From DASPNM01 sp035626515 (GTDB lineage: Bacteria > Bacteroidota > Bacteroidia > Chitinophagales > Chitinophagaceae), in assembly GCA_035626515.1 (NCBI GenBank), contig DASPNM010000015.1, positions 1-53,016 of the forward strand: a DNA stretch of 53,016 nucleotides. The letters run 5' to 3'. Of this stretch, positions 43,662 to 52,873 are shown in pieces. The position numbers and the translations under genes were made by a program. A model generated the notes under the pieces. It had not been told where the DNA came from, did not search any database, and was given only the letters and a program-made list of their open reading frames with translations. Positions within the stretch are counted from its first letter, which is position 1. The number at the start of each line of letters is the position of its first letter.

Positions 43662-46600
43662 ATGCAACTGAAAGGCTTGGTACGCTTTTTCACGATCCTG
43701 CTTATCGTTTATTCACTTTACCAGCTTTCGTTCACTTTTTTCGTAAAAAGCCACGAAAGAAAAATGGAGGCGCGGGCGCGCGCGTTTGTGCGGACAAATT
43801 ATCCCAGCGCCCTCGAAAAATACCCCGGTAATAAAGACTCGCAAGCGGTTTACCAGGAATCTCTCGACCGCGTGTATCGCGACCGTCTGAAGCGACTGCT
43901 CGACAGCACGAAGGACGAAACTGTTACTTACGGCGTCACCGGGAGGGTAAGCTACCAGAAGGCAAAGGAGGAAGAGCTGAACCTGGGACTGGACCTGCAG
44001 GGCGGAATGAACGTGACCCTGGAAGTGGAGATGACCGGCCTGATCCGGTCTCTGGCTAATAATTCCCGGGAGCCTAATTTTCAAAAGGCCATCCAGAACG
44101 CTGACCAGCGCAAGGCAAACAGCGACGCGGATTTCATCACCCTGTTCATCGAAGAATATCGCAAGCTGGAGAAAATCCGTCCGCTTGCGGCAGTTTTCTC
44201 GGCAGCCAGCGCCGGCCGCATTACCATCAACAGCTCCGACCGCGAGGTAGAGAATTATCTCCGCGGGGAAGCAAAAGATGCATTCGACCGCACATTTCGC
44301 GTGCTCAGCACACGTATCGACCAGTTCGGAGTGGCGCAACCAAACATCAATCCGAATCGCGACAAGGGCATTATCAACGTGGAGCTCCCCGGAATCCAGG
44401 ACAAGGAACGGGTGAGAAAATACCTCCAGAGCACCGCCAACCTGCAGTTTTGGGAAGTGTACACATTGTCCGACCAGAATTACTCAAATGCGTGGCAAAA
44501 AACGATTGAGGATTACTCAGCACGCAACAAAGGCAACCGCGATACAACCTCGGCGGGCGACACTACGCGCCGTAGAGATACAACCACCGCAACCGCGAAA
44601 AAAGATACCGGCGCCAGAAAACTTTCGGAAGATCTGGGCAGCAATACAACGACTACCGACACCGCAAAGCTGGACGTAACCACACCGGAAGCGAATTTGG
44701 GCAACATCATTCAGTTCAACCAACCCTTTCAGGATCCCGCAAGTGGAGAAGTTTCTTATCCCGCGGCGATCGGTACCGTGGCCATCCGCGATTCCGCGTA
44801 CGTGCGCGAGCTGCTGGAGCAGTTTCGATCCAATTTTCCCGCCGACGTCGTCTGGGCTTATGGGATCCCGGCAAGGCTGAAAAATGACCGGCTCGATAAC
44901 CGCGTACCGCTTTACGGACTGAAAACCTACGGTCGTACGAAAGCGGAGCTGGAAGGCGATGCGATCGCCGACGCCAAGCAGGATTACGATCAATTTGGAA
45001 AAGTGGAAGTCCGAATGGACATGAAGAGCTCGGGACGCACCACCTGGGCGAGAATGACGAAGCGAAATGTGGGGAAACCGATCGCGATCGTGCTCGATAA
45101 CATTGTTTATTCCGCTCCCAACGTGATCAATGAGATCACGGGTGGAAGCTCCACCATTTCCGGAGGGTTTACACAACAGGAAGCCGTGGACCTGGCAAAC
45201 ATCCTGAAGGCGGGTAAGTTGCCCGCCCCCGCGAAAATCGTGCAGGAGCAGCAGGTAGGACCTACACTCGGGCAGGAAGCGATCCGCGGCGGCACCATGG
45301 CCTTTGTCGTTTCTTTCATCGTGATCTTTATCCTGATGCTGGTGTACTACAACACCAGCGGCTGGGTGGCCAACATTGCCCTGATCCTGAATTTGCTATT
45401 CACCGTGGGTGTATTGTCCGGGCTTGGGGCCACGCTCACGGCGCCAGGCATCGCGGGCCTCGTGCTCACGATCGGTATGGCCGTAGATACAAACGTGATC
45501 ATTTATGAACGGATCAAGGAAGAACTGACTCGGGGGAAAGGATACATTCCCGCGATCAACGAAGGTTACCGGCGTTCGTTGCCTCCTGTGCTGGACGGCC
45601 ACATCACAACCCTGCTCACCGCGATCATTCTCTTTTATTTCGGCCTGGGGCCGGTAAAAGGTTTCGCGACCACGCAGATTCTTGGTTTGCTGCTTTCGTT
45701 GTTCTGCGGAATCCTGGTGAGCCGCTGGGTTACCGAATGGTTCACGAGCAAGAAGCGGCACCTCGAATATTTTACAGGTCTTTCCAAGAGAATCTTTAAG
45801 CACGCCAACTTCAAATTCATCGAATACCGCAAAGTCGCCTACGTCATCTCTATCATCGTGCTGGGACTCGGAATCGGCGCTTATTTCAACGGTTTCGATT
45901 ATGGTGTGGAGTTCCAGGGCGGCCGAAGCTATACGGTACGGTTCGACCGGCCCGTTGATGTGGAGAAGGTGCGGGATGAATTGCGGGTTGCATTCGAAGG
46001 CGAACACCCTGTGATAAAAACTATTGGCGACAATGCCACGCTCGACATCACCACGGCTTACCTCATCCGCGATACGCGCGCCGAAGCGGATTCGCTGGTC
46101 GGCAGCCGCCTCATGACCGGTTTGAAGAATCACCTTCCGGCCGGAATTACGTACGAGAAGTTCACGGAAGACTATCGTATCGGCTCCAAGAAAGTTTTGC
46201 CTACGATCTCCGATGACCTGAAAAGAGGCGCATTGAAGGCAACTGTTTTTGCACTTTTTGTGATCTTCCTGTACATTTTTATTCGCTTCCGCGACTGGCG
46301 GTACTCGCTCGGAACCATCGTAGCCCTTCTGCACGACGTGCTCGTGACGCTGGCCGTGTTTTCGTTTGCGCGCAACATCGTTCCCTTCCCGCTCGAGATC
46401 GACCAGCACTTCATCGCGGCGGTGCTGACGGTGATCGGCTTTTCAATGAACGATACAGTGATTGTATTCGACCGGATACGCGAATACAGCCGCGAGATGC
46501 GGAACGTCGACAAGCCGACGCTGATCAACCGCGCGATCAACGATACGCTGAGCCGGACCATTATGACCTCGGTCACCGTGTTCCTGACACTGCTGATCCT

Positions 46601-46805
46601 CTTCCTTGTTGGCGGGGAAGTTACCCGTGGTTTCGCTTTCGCGATGCTGATCGGCGTGGTTACCGGTTCGTATTCTTCGATTTTTGTGGCTTCGCCCATC
46701 CTGGTGGACCTCGTCAAGAGCAAGCCGCTTGGGAAGGCGGATACGGTCGCCGAGAGCAAGTCGCGTTCCGTGCCCGCTTCGGCAAAGCCCGTCGCAACCA
46801 AATAG
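43662..46805 (+). CDS. secDF: Protein translocase SecDF (fused)
   Basis: A 1047-residue fusion of SecD and SecF, which use the proton gradient to help pull secreted proteins through SecYEG. The SecD half has one N-terminal helix, the P1 domain with GLDLQGGMNVTLEVEM, and helices 2-6 with GLVLTIGMAVDTNVIIYERIKEEL. The SecF half starts near residue 720 with GVEFQGGRSYTVRF and has MNDTVIVFDRIREYSREM. About 12 transmembrane helices are expected. Between P1 subregions lies a low-complexity linker (about residues 285-345) rich in Asp, Thr and Arg. A C-terminal Ser/Ala/Lys tail follows the last helix. A strong terminator follows. Confidence 0.97.
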   Translation: MQLKGLVRFFTILLIVYSLYQLSFTFFVKSHERKMEARARAFVRTNYPSALEKYPGNKDSQAVYQESLDRVYRDRLKRLLDSTKDETVTYGVTGRVSYQKAKEEELNLGLDLQGGMNVTLEVEMTGLIRSLANNSREPNFQKAIQNADQRKANSDADFITLFIEEYRKLEKIRPLAAVFSAASAGRITINSSDREVENYLRGEAKDAFDRTFRVLSTRIDQFGVAQPNINPNRDKGIINVELPGIQDKERVRKYLQSTANLQFWEVYTLSDQNYSNAWQKTIEDYSARNKGNRDTTSAGDTTRRRDTTTATAKKDTGARKLSEDLGSNTTTTDTAKLDVTTPEANLGNIIQFNQPFQDPASGEVSYPAAIGTVAIRDSAYVRELLEQFRSNFPADVVWAYGIPARLKNDRLDNRVPLYGLKTYGRTKAELEGDAIADAKQDYDQFGKVEVRMDMKSSGRTTWARMTKRNVGKPIAIVLDNIVYSAPNVINEITGGSSTISGGFTQQEAVDLANILKAGKLPAPAKIVQEQQVGPTLGQEAIRGGTMAFVVSFIVIFILMLVYYNTSGWVANIALILNLLFTVGVLSGLGATLTAPGIAGLVLTIGMAVDTNVIIYERIKEELTRGKGYIPAINEGYRRSLPPVLDGHITTLLTAIILFYFGLGPVKGFATTQILGLLLSLFCGILVSRWVTEWFTSKKRHLEYFTGLSKRIFKHANFKFIEYRKVAYVISIIVLGLGIGAYFNGFDYGVEFQGGRSYTVRFDRPVDVEKVRDELRVAFEGEHPVIKTIGDNATLDITTAYLIRDTRAEADSLVGSRLMTGLKNHLPAGITYEKFTEDYRIGSKKVLPTISDDLKRGALKATVFALFVIFLYIFIRFRDWRYSLGTIVALLHDVLVTLAVFSFARNIVPFPLEIDQHFIAAVLTVIGFSMNDTVIVFDRIREYSREMRNVDKPTLINRAINDTLSRTIMTSVTVFLTLLILFLVGGEVTRGFAFAMLIGVVTGSYSSIFVASPILVDLVKSKPLGKADTVAESKSRSVPASAKPVATK

Positions 46806-46825
46806 TGAAGGCTGATAACAAAATA

Positions 46826-46856
46826 AAGCCCCGGAATCCCGGGGCTTATTTTTTTA
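46826..46856 (+). terminator. Terminator of secDF
   Basis: AAGCCCCGG (46826-46834) pairs with CCGGGGCTT (46839-46847) around an AATC loop and is followed by ATTTTTTTAT. The iscA-like gene ends convergently at 46872, and the hairpin could serve it as well. Confidence 0.9.
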
Positions 46857-46871
46857 TAATAAATCTTTTTT

Positions 46872-47225
46872 TCAAACCGCGAAGCTGGTGCCGCAACCGC
46901 AGGTAGTGCTCGCGTTCGGGTTCCTGAAAGCGAATCCCCGGTTGTTCAAGCCATCCTGCCAGTCCACTTCCATTCCAAAAAGGTAGATCTCGTGCGCTGG
47001 ATTCATTACGCAGCGGATGCCGTCTACGACAAACTCTTTATCTCCTTCCTGCGGGTTCTCAAAGCCCAGGACGTACGTCAGCCCCGAGCAGCCTCCGCCT
47101 TTGACACCGACGCGCAGCGCACGCCCGGAGCCGGGGGCTTCCCGTTCCAGAAGCGAGCGAATCTCGCGTATGGCGGGGGGAGTCAGCCGAATTGGACTCA
47201 AGGTATCCGTAATGACTGTATTCAT
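46872..47225 (-). CDS. HesB/IscA-family iron-sulfur cluster assembly protein
   Basis: A 117-residue A-type carrier that passes Fe-S clusters to target proteins. The three cluster-binding cysteines are present: C46 in GGGCSGLTY, and C109 and C111 in TCGCG. IRLTPPAIREIRSLL opens the domain and FVVDGIRCVMNPAHEIYLFG lies in the middle. The ATG at 47225 is chosen over 47243 because a perfect -7 box covers 47231-47238, only five bases upstream. No other Fe-S assembly gene is next to it, so whether it is IscA, ErpA or SufA cannot be told. Confidence 0.93.
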   Translation of the reverse strand: MNTVITDTLSPIRLTPPAIREIRSLLEREAPGSGRALRVGVKGGGCSGLTYVLGFENPQEGDKEFVVDGIRCVMNPAHEIYLFGMEVDWQDGLNNRGFAFRNPNASTTCGCGTSFAV

Positions 47226-47230
47226 GAAGA

Positions 47231-47238
47231 CAAAATTA
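47231..47238 (-). promoter_or_regulatory. -7 box directly before the iscA-like gene
   Basis: TAATTTTG on the minus strand, a perfect TAnnTTTG match. Five bases separate it from the ATG at 47225. Confidence 0.6.
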
Positions 47239-47315
47239 AACATTATGTCGCGGGGAAAGAAATGCCTGCTGCGGCCACAGGAAATTTAACGGGCCCTTGC
47301 GCTCCCCTTATCCCT

Positions 47316-47323
47316 TATTTTTG
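47316..47323 (+). promoter_or_regulatory. -7 box of the mutase operon
   Basis: TATTTTTG, a perfect TAnnTTTG match, 14 bases before the ATG at 47338. A TTG lies 16 bases upstream of it (47297-47299), slightly closer than usual. Confidence 0.58.
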
Positions 47324-47337
47324 TCGCTGTCAACTAG

Positions 47338-47859
47338 ATGGATATGGATCAGAATATGATCTCATTGATCGTGGCGGTGGTGGCCATGCTGGTCTCGTTT
47401 TATACCTTTTACCTTACACAGGAACACAGGAAAAAAATGGCGGCCGTCCGCGGGGAGTCATTTTCGAGCCGCCCGCTGCAGCTCCAGGCTTATGAGCGGC
47501 TCGTCCTGCTTGCCGAACGGATCTCCCTTCCCAGTATTATCAGCCGCGCCAACCAGCAGCACGCGGGGTTGGAGGCCAGACAGATGCAAGTGCTCCTGAT
47601 CGAAAGCATCAAGCAGGAATTCGAATACAACACCAGCCAGCAGATCTACGTAAGTCCTACTGCCTGGGAAGCGATCCGCAACCTCAGGGATCAGAATATT
47701 TATATGATCAACCAGGTAGGATCCACGCTGCCGGAGGGAAGCACGGGCACCGACCTCAACCGCAGGCTCCTTGAGTACCTGATGAACAGCAGGAAGTCCA
47801 CGCTTCACGAAGTGGTGCTGGAAGCGCTGAATTTCGAAGCAAAGAAGATCATGCGATAG
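47338..47859 (+). CDS. Membrane-anchored protein of unknown function
   Basis: A 173-residue protein with one N-terminal transmembrane helix (MISLIVAVVAMLVSFYTFYL) and a cytoplasmic helical domain. Conserved-looking stretches are LQLQAYERLVLLAERISLP, LLIESIKQEFEYNTSQQIYV and SPTAWEAIRNLRDQNIYMIN. I recognise no named family or catalytic motif, though similar short proteins occur in Chitinophagaceae. It is first in a likely operon: the methylmalonyl-CoA mutase gene begins 11 bases after its stop. This spacing argues for joint expression, not for a shared function. A second in-frame ATG at 47344 is an alternative start. Confidence 0.75.
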   Translation: MDMDQNMISLIVAVVAMLVSFYTFYLTQEHRKKMAAVRGESFSSRPLQLQAYERLVLLAERISLPSIISRANQQHAGLEARQMQVLLIESIKQEFEYNTSQQIYVSPTAWEAIRNLRDQNIYMINQVGSTLPEGSTGTDLNRRLLEYLMNSRKSTLHEVVLEALNFEAKKIMR

Positions 47860-47870
47860 ACCGGCAACTT

Positions 47871-49427
47871 ATGTCTGAGAAAAAAATTTTTACGGAATCG
47901 GGAATCGAGATCAAAAAGGTTTACACACCGGAAGATTTGCCTGCGGAAAGCGCGGCGCCCGGTGAATTTCCTTTCACCCGCGGCATCCAGGCGGACATGT
48001 ACCGGGGGCGGTTGTGGACGATGCGCCAGTATGCCGGATTTTCCACTGCAGAAGAGAGCAACAAAAGATATCAATACCTGCTTTCGCATGGGGTGAGCGG
48101 GCTCAGCGTAGCGTTCGATTTGCCCACCCAGATCGGTTACGACAGTGATCATCCTCTTGCCGAAGGAGAAGTGGGAAAAGTAGGAGTCGCGATTGACAGC
48201 ATCGACGACATGCAGCTTTTGTTTCGTGGCATCCGGCTGGACGAAGTTTCCACGTCAATGACGATCAATGCAACCGCTTTTATTCTTCTCGCCCTTTATG
48301 TGGCTGTCGCTAAAAAACAAGGTGCTGACCTGCACAAGCTAACCGGTACGGTACAGAATGATATTTTGAAAGAGTATGCAGCCAGGGGTACTTACATCTA
48401 TCCGCCGAAACCTTCCATGAAGATCGTTACCGATATTTTCGAGTGGTGCAGTGCCGAGCTCCCTAAATGGAACACGATCTCGATTTCCGGTTATCACATC
48501 CGGGAGGCCGGCGCTACGGCAGTACAGGAAGTGGCGTTCACGCTGAGCAACGGTAAGGCTTACGTGCAGGCGGCGCTGGACCGGGGGCTCGACATCGATG
48601 TATTCGGAAAGCGGCTTTCGTTTTTTTTCAACGCACACAACAATCTTTTTGAGGAAGTGGCAAAGTTTCGCGCTGCGCGCAAAATGTGGGCGAGGATCAT
48701 GAAAGAGCTCGGCGCCACCGATCCGCGCGCCATGATGCTGCGGTTTCACGCGCAAACAGGAGGAAGCACGCTCACCGCACAGCAACCGCTGAATAATATT
48801 TCAAGGGTCACCATCCAGACTTTGGCGGCAGTGCTCGGCGGTACTCAATCCCTCCACACCAATGGATACGACGAAGCGCTCAGTTTGCCCACGGAAGAGG
48901 CTGCCCGCATCGCGCTGCGCACACAGCAAATAGTGGCTTTCGAAAGCGGGGTTGCGGATACCGCCGATCCGCTCGGAGGCAGCTATTTGGTGGAATCGCT
49001 GACCGAAAAGGTGGAGGCCGAGGCCTGGAAGTTGATCCGTGCGATGGACCAAATGGGTGGCAGCGTAGCCGCGATCGAACAGGGATTTGTGCAAAGCGAG
49101 ATCGCAAAAAGCGCCTATGAATTTCAGCGGCTGGTGGAGGCTGAGGAAAAGATCATTGTCGGCGTGAACAGGTTTACTTCGGAAGAACCGGCGGGGATAC
49201 CCATATTACGTGTGGATGATTCTATCCGGCTGATACAGGCATCACGCCTCCAGGCGCTGCGTGAGCAGAGAGATCCGGCCAAATGCGATCAGTTGCTGCA
49301 ATCCCTCTCCGACAAGGCAGGTGCGGGCGAAAACATCATGCCGGCAGTCATCGAAGCGGTGGAACATCAGTGCACCTTGGGAGAGATCGCGGATACCCTT
49401 CGCGAGGTTTTTGGAGAACACAAATAA
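47871..49427 (+). CDS. Methylmalonyl-CoA mutase family, large (catalytic) subunit without B12 domain
   Basis: A 518-residue TIM-barrel subunit of an adenosylcobalamin-dependent acyl-CoA mutase. Residues that mark methylmalonyl-CoA mutase are present: Y54 in MRQYAGF (Phe in isobutyryl-CoA mutase), R172 in AARGTYIYPP (Gln in isobutyryl-CoA mutase), and Y208-H209 in ISGYHIREAG. It ends after the barrel and has no B12-binding domain with DxHxxG, so it needs a separate small subunit that is not encoded in this window. The reaction interconverts succinyl-CoA and methylmalonyl-CoA. It is in an operon with the upstream membrane protein and probably the glycosyltransferase gene 13 bases downstream. 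Confidence 0.92.
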   Translation: MSEKKIFTESGIEIKKVYTPEDLPAESAAPGEFPFTRGIQADMYRGRLWTMRQYAGFSTAEESNKRYQYLLSHGVSGLSVAFDLPTQIGYDSDHPLAEGEVGKVGVAIDSIDDMQLLFRGIRLDEVSTSMTINATAFILLALYVAVAKKQGADLHKLTGTVQNDILKEYAARGTYIYPPKPSMKIVTDIFEWCSAELPKWNTISISGYHIREAGATAVQEVAFTLSNGKAYVQAALDRGLDIDVFGKRLSFFFNAHNNLFEEVAKFRAARKMWARIMKELGATDPRAMMLRFHAQTGGSTLTAQQPLNNISRVTIQTLAAVLGGTQSLHTNGYDEALSLPTEEAARIALRTQQIVAFESGVADTADPLGGSYLVESLTEKVEAEAWKLIRAMDQMGGSVAAIEQGFVQSEIAKSAYEFQRLVEAEEKIIVGVNRFTSEEPAGIPILRVDDSIRLIQASRLQALREQRDPAKCDQLLQSLSDKAGAGENIMPAVIEAVEHQCTLGEIADTLREVFGEHK

Positions 49428-49440
49428 ACCGAGGTCACTC

Positions 49441-50934
49441 ATGTTTGGCATTTTTCGGCAGACCCGCTCCGATCCCACCGCCCGTCTCCTTCTTCTGGCG
49501 GGTATCATCGTGCAATTGCTTTTCTGTGTTACGGCCACCGGTGTTTACCATACCGATCAGCATTTCCAAATCGTGGAATTCGCGACCTGGAAGCTGGGAG
49601 AGCCCAGCGGGGTAACACATGTATGGGAGTTTACGCATCACGTGCGGCCAACGGTGCAGATATGGATGTTTGCGGGTTGGCATTCACTTCTCAGGCTGTT
49701 CGGCACCACAGATCCTTACATGGAGCTTACATTGCTGCGTGTGATTGTGGGGTTGCTCCTGTTCTTTCTGTTCAACGGACTTCTCCTTTACTATCTCAGG
49801 GATTATGACCGCAAAGTGCGCTACCTGGGGTTACTCCTGCTGAATTTTGCCTGGTTTCTTCCCTACACACGCACGCTCTTCAGCTCGGAAATGATGTCTG
49901 CATCCGCGTTCTTCGGAGCTGCATGGTGGTACGATTCACGAAAGGACCGCGCTCGTTTCGGTGAGCTGGGCTTGATCGGCCTCCTGCTGGCGTTATCTTT
50001 TTATCTCCGTTTCCAGACAGGCTTTCTCATTGCTGCGCTCGGTATCTGGATGCTCCTGGAAAAAAAGTTCCGTCATCTCTTGCCGCTGCTGCTCGGGTTC
50101 CTGGCGGGTATAGCTTCGAATATCGGACTGGATTATTTGTTTTACGGGTATTTCGTCTTTACCCCCTATGAATATTTCGCAGCAAATATTTTCGACAAAC
50201 GCGCCGCCTCCTTCGGTACTTCCAGCGTGTTTCATTATGTCGCGGTTTTGCTGGCCCTGGTGCCGGTGATCCCTCTCAGTCTTATTCTTTTCTATTACGC
50301 CGTGCGCCCGGCGGTGAGGCAGTGGAAACACTGGCTTGTGCTGGGATTCGTGTTTTTCTTCGTCGGCCATAGTCTTGTCGGCCACAAAGAAGAACGATTC
50401 ATGTTCCCGGTGCTCAACGTACTTCCGGTACTCGTCGCCTGGGGATGGCCGCAGTTCGTAAAATCTTTCCAGCGTGCACGACTGGCCACAAAAACAATAT
50501 TGCGGAGCGCGATTGTCATTTCTATGTTGCTGAATGCGGCGCTTCTTGCTGCTCTGCTGTTCACGCCTTATTCGCAAACCATCCATTACACGCGAAAGCT
50601 GCACGACCGGTTCCGGGACACGGATATCACAAGCATCTACACGCTGGACCGGACTCCTTTTGAAACGCCGAGCCGCGTCCCTTTCCGTTTTTACGAAAAA
50701 GGGTTCATGCCCCGCTTTGTAAAACTCAATGTGGATTCTGTGCGCCGGCTACGGGGGCAGAATCTCTTTTTCACCACCACCTACGAACAGTTGCCCGGAC
50801 TGCGCCCGGCGCTGGACAGTATGGGATTCAGACCGGTTATGTATTCATCACGTTTGTTATGGCAGGTGAATGAATTTCTTCATCGCCGGGGAATCCATAC
50901 CATTAACGATATCTGGGTCCTCTACCGCAATTGA
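49441..50934 (+). CDS. GT22-type (ALG9/PIG-B-like) mannosyltransferase, integral membrane
   Basis: A 497-residue protein with about nine to eleven hydrophobic helices. The N-terminal loop YHTDQHFQIVEFATWKLG, with acidic residues where GT22 enzymes have their catalytic Asp/Glu, and HVWEFTHHVRPTVQIWMF are characteristic. GHKEERFMFPVL is the family's HKEERF signature. Eukaryotic relatives add mannose from a dolichyl-phosphate donor. In bacteria a polyprenyl-phosphate sugar donor is likely, and the acceptor is unknown. The start at 49441 is the ATG after the mutase stop; the longer frame overlaps the mutase gene and does not look real. Confidence 0.86.
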   Translation: MFGIFRQTRSDPTARLLLLAGIIVQLLFCVTATGVYHTDQHFQIVEFATWKLGEPSGVTHVWEFTHHVRPTVQIWMFAGWHSLLRLFGTTDPYMELTLLRVIVGLLLFFLFNGLLLYYLRDYDRKVRYLGLLLLNFAWFLPYTRTLFSSEMMSASAFFGAAWWYDSRKDRARFGELGLIGLLLALSFYLRFQTGFLIAALGIWMLLEKKFRHLLPLLLGFLAGIASNIGLDYLFYGYFVFTPYEYFAANIFDKRAASFGTSSVFHYVAVLLALVPVIPLSLILFYYAVRPAVRQWKHWLVLGFVFFFVGHSLVGHKEERFMFPVLNVLPVLVAWGWPQFVKSFQRARLATKTILRSAIVISMLLNAALLAALLFTPYSQTIHYTRKLHDRFRDTDITSIYTLDRTPFETPSRVPFRFYEKGFMPRFVKLNVDSVRRLRGQNLFFTTTYEQLPGLRPALDSMGFRPVMYSSRLLWQVNEFLHRRGIHTINDIWVLYRN

Positions 50935-51022
50935 CGTATGTCCCGCGCCGCTCGGGTTTTCTTGTTATTTTCATGCCCGGCAACTTTCACTGTTTCCAAT
51001 CATAACCACTAATGCAAGCACT

Positions 51023-52807
51023 ATGAACGTTTTCAATTACAGGCCCCGCATTGCCCGTTGGGTACTGCTGCTTGGCCTCTTCCTCCCGACCGCAACCATG
51101 GCACAGACGCTGCCGGACCGGGACACGGTAATCGGCACACAACCGACGAAGCCACCCGAAAAAAAAGAGATCATCTACAATGAACCCGAGCACGACCGGT
51201 TCGTGGAAAAAAAGAACAATCCTTCCAGTCCATCCGGACCGGGAAACCGCAACACGAAGACGGACACCTCAGGCAAGAAGGTGAAGCAAAAACCTGATGA
51301 TTTTGAATCTTCGAATCGGCCCGACGATAAAACGCCTCCCTTCATTCACGACAGCCTCGATTCCTACATTAGTAGGGGAATGAAGCTCTGGCAGGTACCG
51401 GGACTGGCTATCACCATTGTGAAAGATGGAAAGGTGGTAGTGATGAAGGGATACGGCCTGCGTGAGATCGGAAAGCCAGAAAAAGTGGACGAGAACACGC
51501 TCTTCATCATTGCTTCAAATTCGAAATTGTTCACGGGAACCGCGCTGGCGATGCTTGACGAGCAAAAAAAACTTTCGCTCAACGACCGGGTTACGCAGTA
51601 TCTCCCCTGGTTCCGGTTGTACGACAGCAATTCCACCCGACTCGCAAACATTCGCGACATGCTCAGCCACCGGATCGGTACGAAAACTTTCCAGGGCGAT
51701 TTCACCTTTTGGGACTCCAATCTGCCGTCAGATTCCATCATTTGGAAAATGCGCTACCTGAAACCGGTAGGCGAATTCCGCCAGGATTACGGCTATTGCA
51801 ATTCCTGTTTCGTGGTGGCGGGTAAGGTGCTCGAAAAACAGACGGGACAGACCTGGGAAGAATATGTACAACAGCAGATCCTCAGCCCGGCAGGAATGAA
51901 AAACACGTACATGAATACCGCCGGGCTCGCCCGCCGGAACAATGTTGCCCAGCCTTACAACAACATGTACGGGCCGCTGACGAAAATTCCATTTGACGAG
52001 GTGGACAACCTCGGCCCCGCGACGAGTATGGTCAGCAACGTGAGAGATCTTTCCCGCTGGCTGATGCTGCAGCTCGACAGCGGGCGACTCGATGGGAAGC
52101 AGATCCTTCCCTGGGCGGTGCTGCAAAAAACACGCGACGGAAATATTCTTACGGGAACGAGAAAGTCAACAGCCTACCCGACGAATTTCCGGGCCTACGG
52201 CCTCGGCCTCTACATGGCGGATTACGCGGGACGACAGGTTTACTGGCATACCGGTGGCGCCTTTGGCCACGTGACGAATGTGTGCTTTGTTCCCGAGGAG
52301 CGCCTGGGAATTTCGATCCTGTCAACGAATGACAACCAGAGCTTTTTCGAAGCGCTGCGGTACCAGATCCTGGATGCGTATTTCAGCTTTGCGTATACCG
52401 ACCGGAGCAAATTCCTGTACCGGTTTGCGGTTGCGGACCAAAAAGCCATCAATTCCGAAGTTGAAGCACTCCACAAAAGAGTGAACAAAAAAACAGCGCC
52501 TGAAATCAGCCTCGACGATTTTACCGGGGATTATTTTAATACGGTGTACGGAAGAATTTCGATTGCACGGACCGGAAACGGCCTGGTGGCCCGCTTCCAG
52601 CACCATCCTGATCTGATCGGATACCTGGATTACATGGACAACAACGAATTCCGGCTCACGTATTCGCATCCCGGGTACGGTATCTTCCCGGCGAAATTTG
52701 GAATCAGCAACGGGAAACCCAATTCAGTGATCATCCGGGCAAATGAATTCATCGAGTATGATGCCTATCTGTTTGTGAAGGACCCCAGGGGAATGATGAT
52801 TCGTTGA
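51023..52807 (+). CDS. Class C beta-lactamase-like serine hydrolase with DUF3471
   Basis: A 594-residue secreted protein. A signal peptide (WVLLLGLFLPTATMAQ) and a hydrophilic, probably disordered stretch (about 30-110) precede a beta-lactamase/PBP4*-type domain. S-x-x-K is S165-NS-K168 in IASNSKLFTGTALAML, Y-x-N is Y258-C-N260, and H-T-G is H409-G411 in YWHTGGAFG. The C-terminal region (about 490-594) matches DUF3471, with LDDFTGDYFNTVYGRISI. Members may act as D-aminopeptidase, esterase or peptidoglycan hydrolase rather than lactamase. The frame could extend to 50870, but only the 51023 start gives a signal peptide. A strong terminator follows. Confidence 0.9.
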   Translation: MNVFNYRPRIARWVLLLGLFLPTATMAQTLPDRDTVIGTQPTKPPEKKEIIYNEPEHDRFVEKKNNPSSPSGPGNRNTKTDTSGKKVKQKPDDFESSNRPDDKTPPFIHDSLDSYISRGMKLWQVPGLAITIVKDGKVVVMKGYGLREIGKPEKVDENTLFIIASNSKLFTGTALAMLDEQKKLSLNDRVTQYLPWFRLYDSNSTRLANIRDMLSHRIGTKTFQGDFTFWDSNLPSDSIIWKMRYLKPVGEFRQDYGYCNSCFVVAGKVLEKQTGQTWEEYVQQQILSPAGMKNTYMNTAGLARRNNVAQPYNNMYGPLTKIPFDEVDNLGPATSMVSNVRDLSRWLMLQLDSGRLDGKQILPWAVLQKTRDGNILTGTRKSTAYPTNFRAYGLGLYMADYAGRQVYWHTGGAFGHVTNVCFVPEERLGISILSTNDNQSFFEALRYQILDAYFSFAYTDRSKFLYRFAVADQKAINSEVEALHKRVNKKTAPEISLDDFTGDYFNTVYGRISIARTGNGLVARFQHHPDLIGYLDYMDNNEFRLTYSHPGYGIFPAKFGISNGKPNSVIIRANEFIEYDAYLFVKDPRGMMIR

Positions 52808-52826
52808 CAAAATATTATCAAAGAAA

Positions 52827-52856
52827 AAGCCATCCCGCGCGGGATGGCTTTTTTAT
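52827..52856. terminator. Bidirectional terminator between convergent genes
   Basis: AAGCCATCCCGC (52827-52838) and GCGGGATGGCTT (52839-52850) form a perfect 24-base palindrome, with TTTTATTT after it on the plus strand. It serves the serine hydrolase gene and, in reverse, the T9SS cargo gene ending at 52874. Confidence 0.9.
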
Positions 52857-52873
52857 TTCGCTCACGGAAGCAA

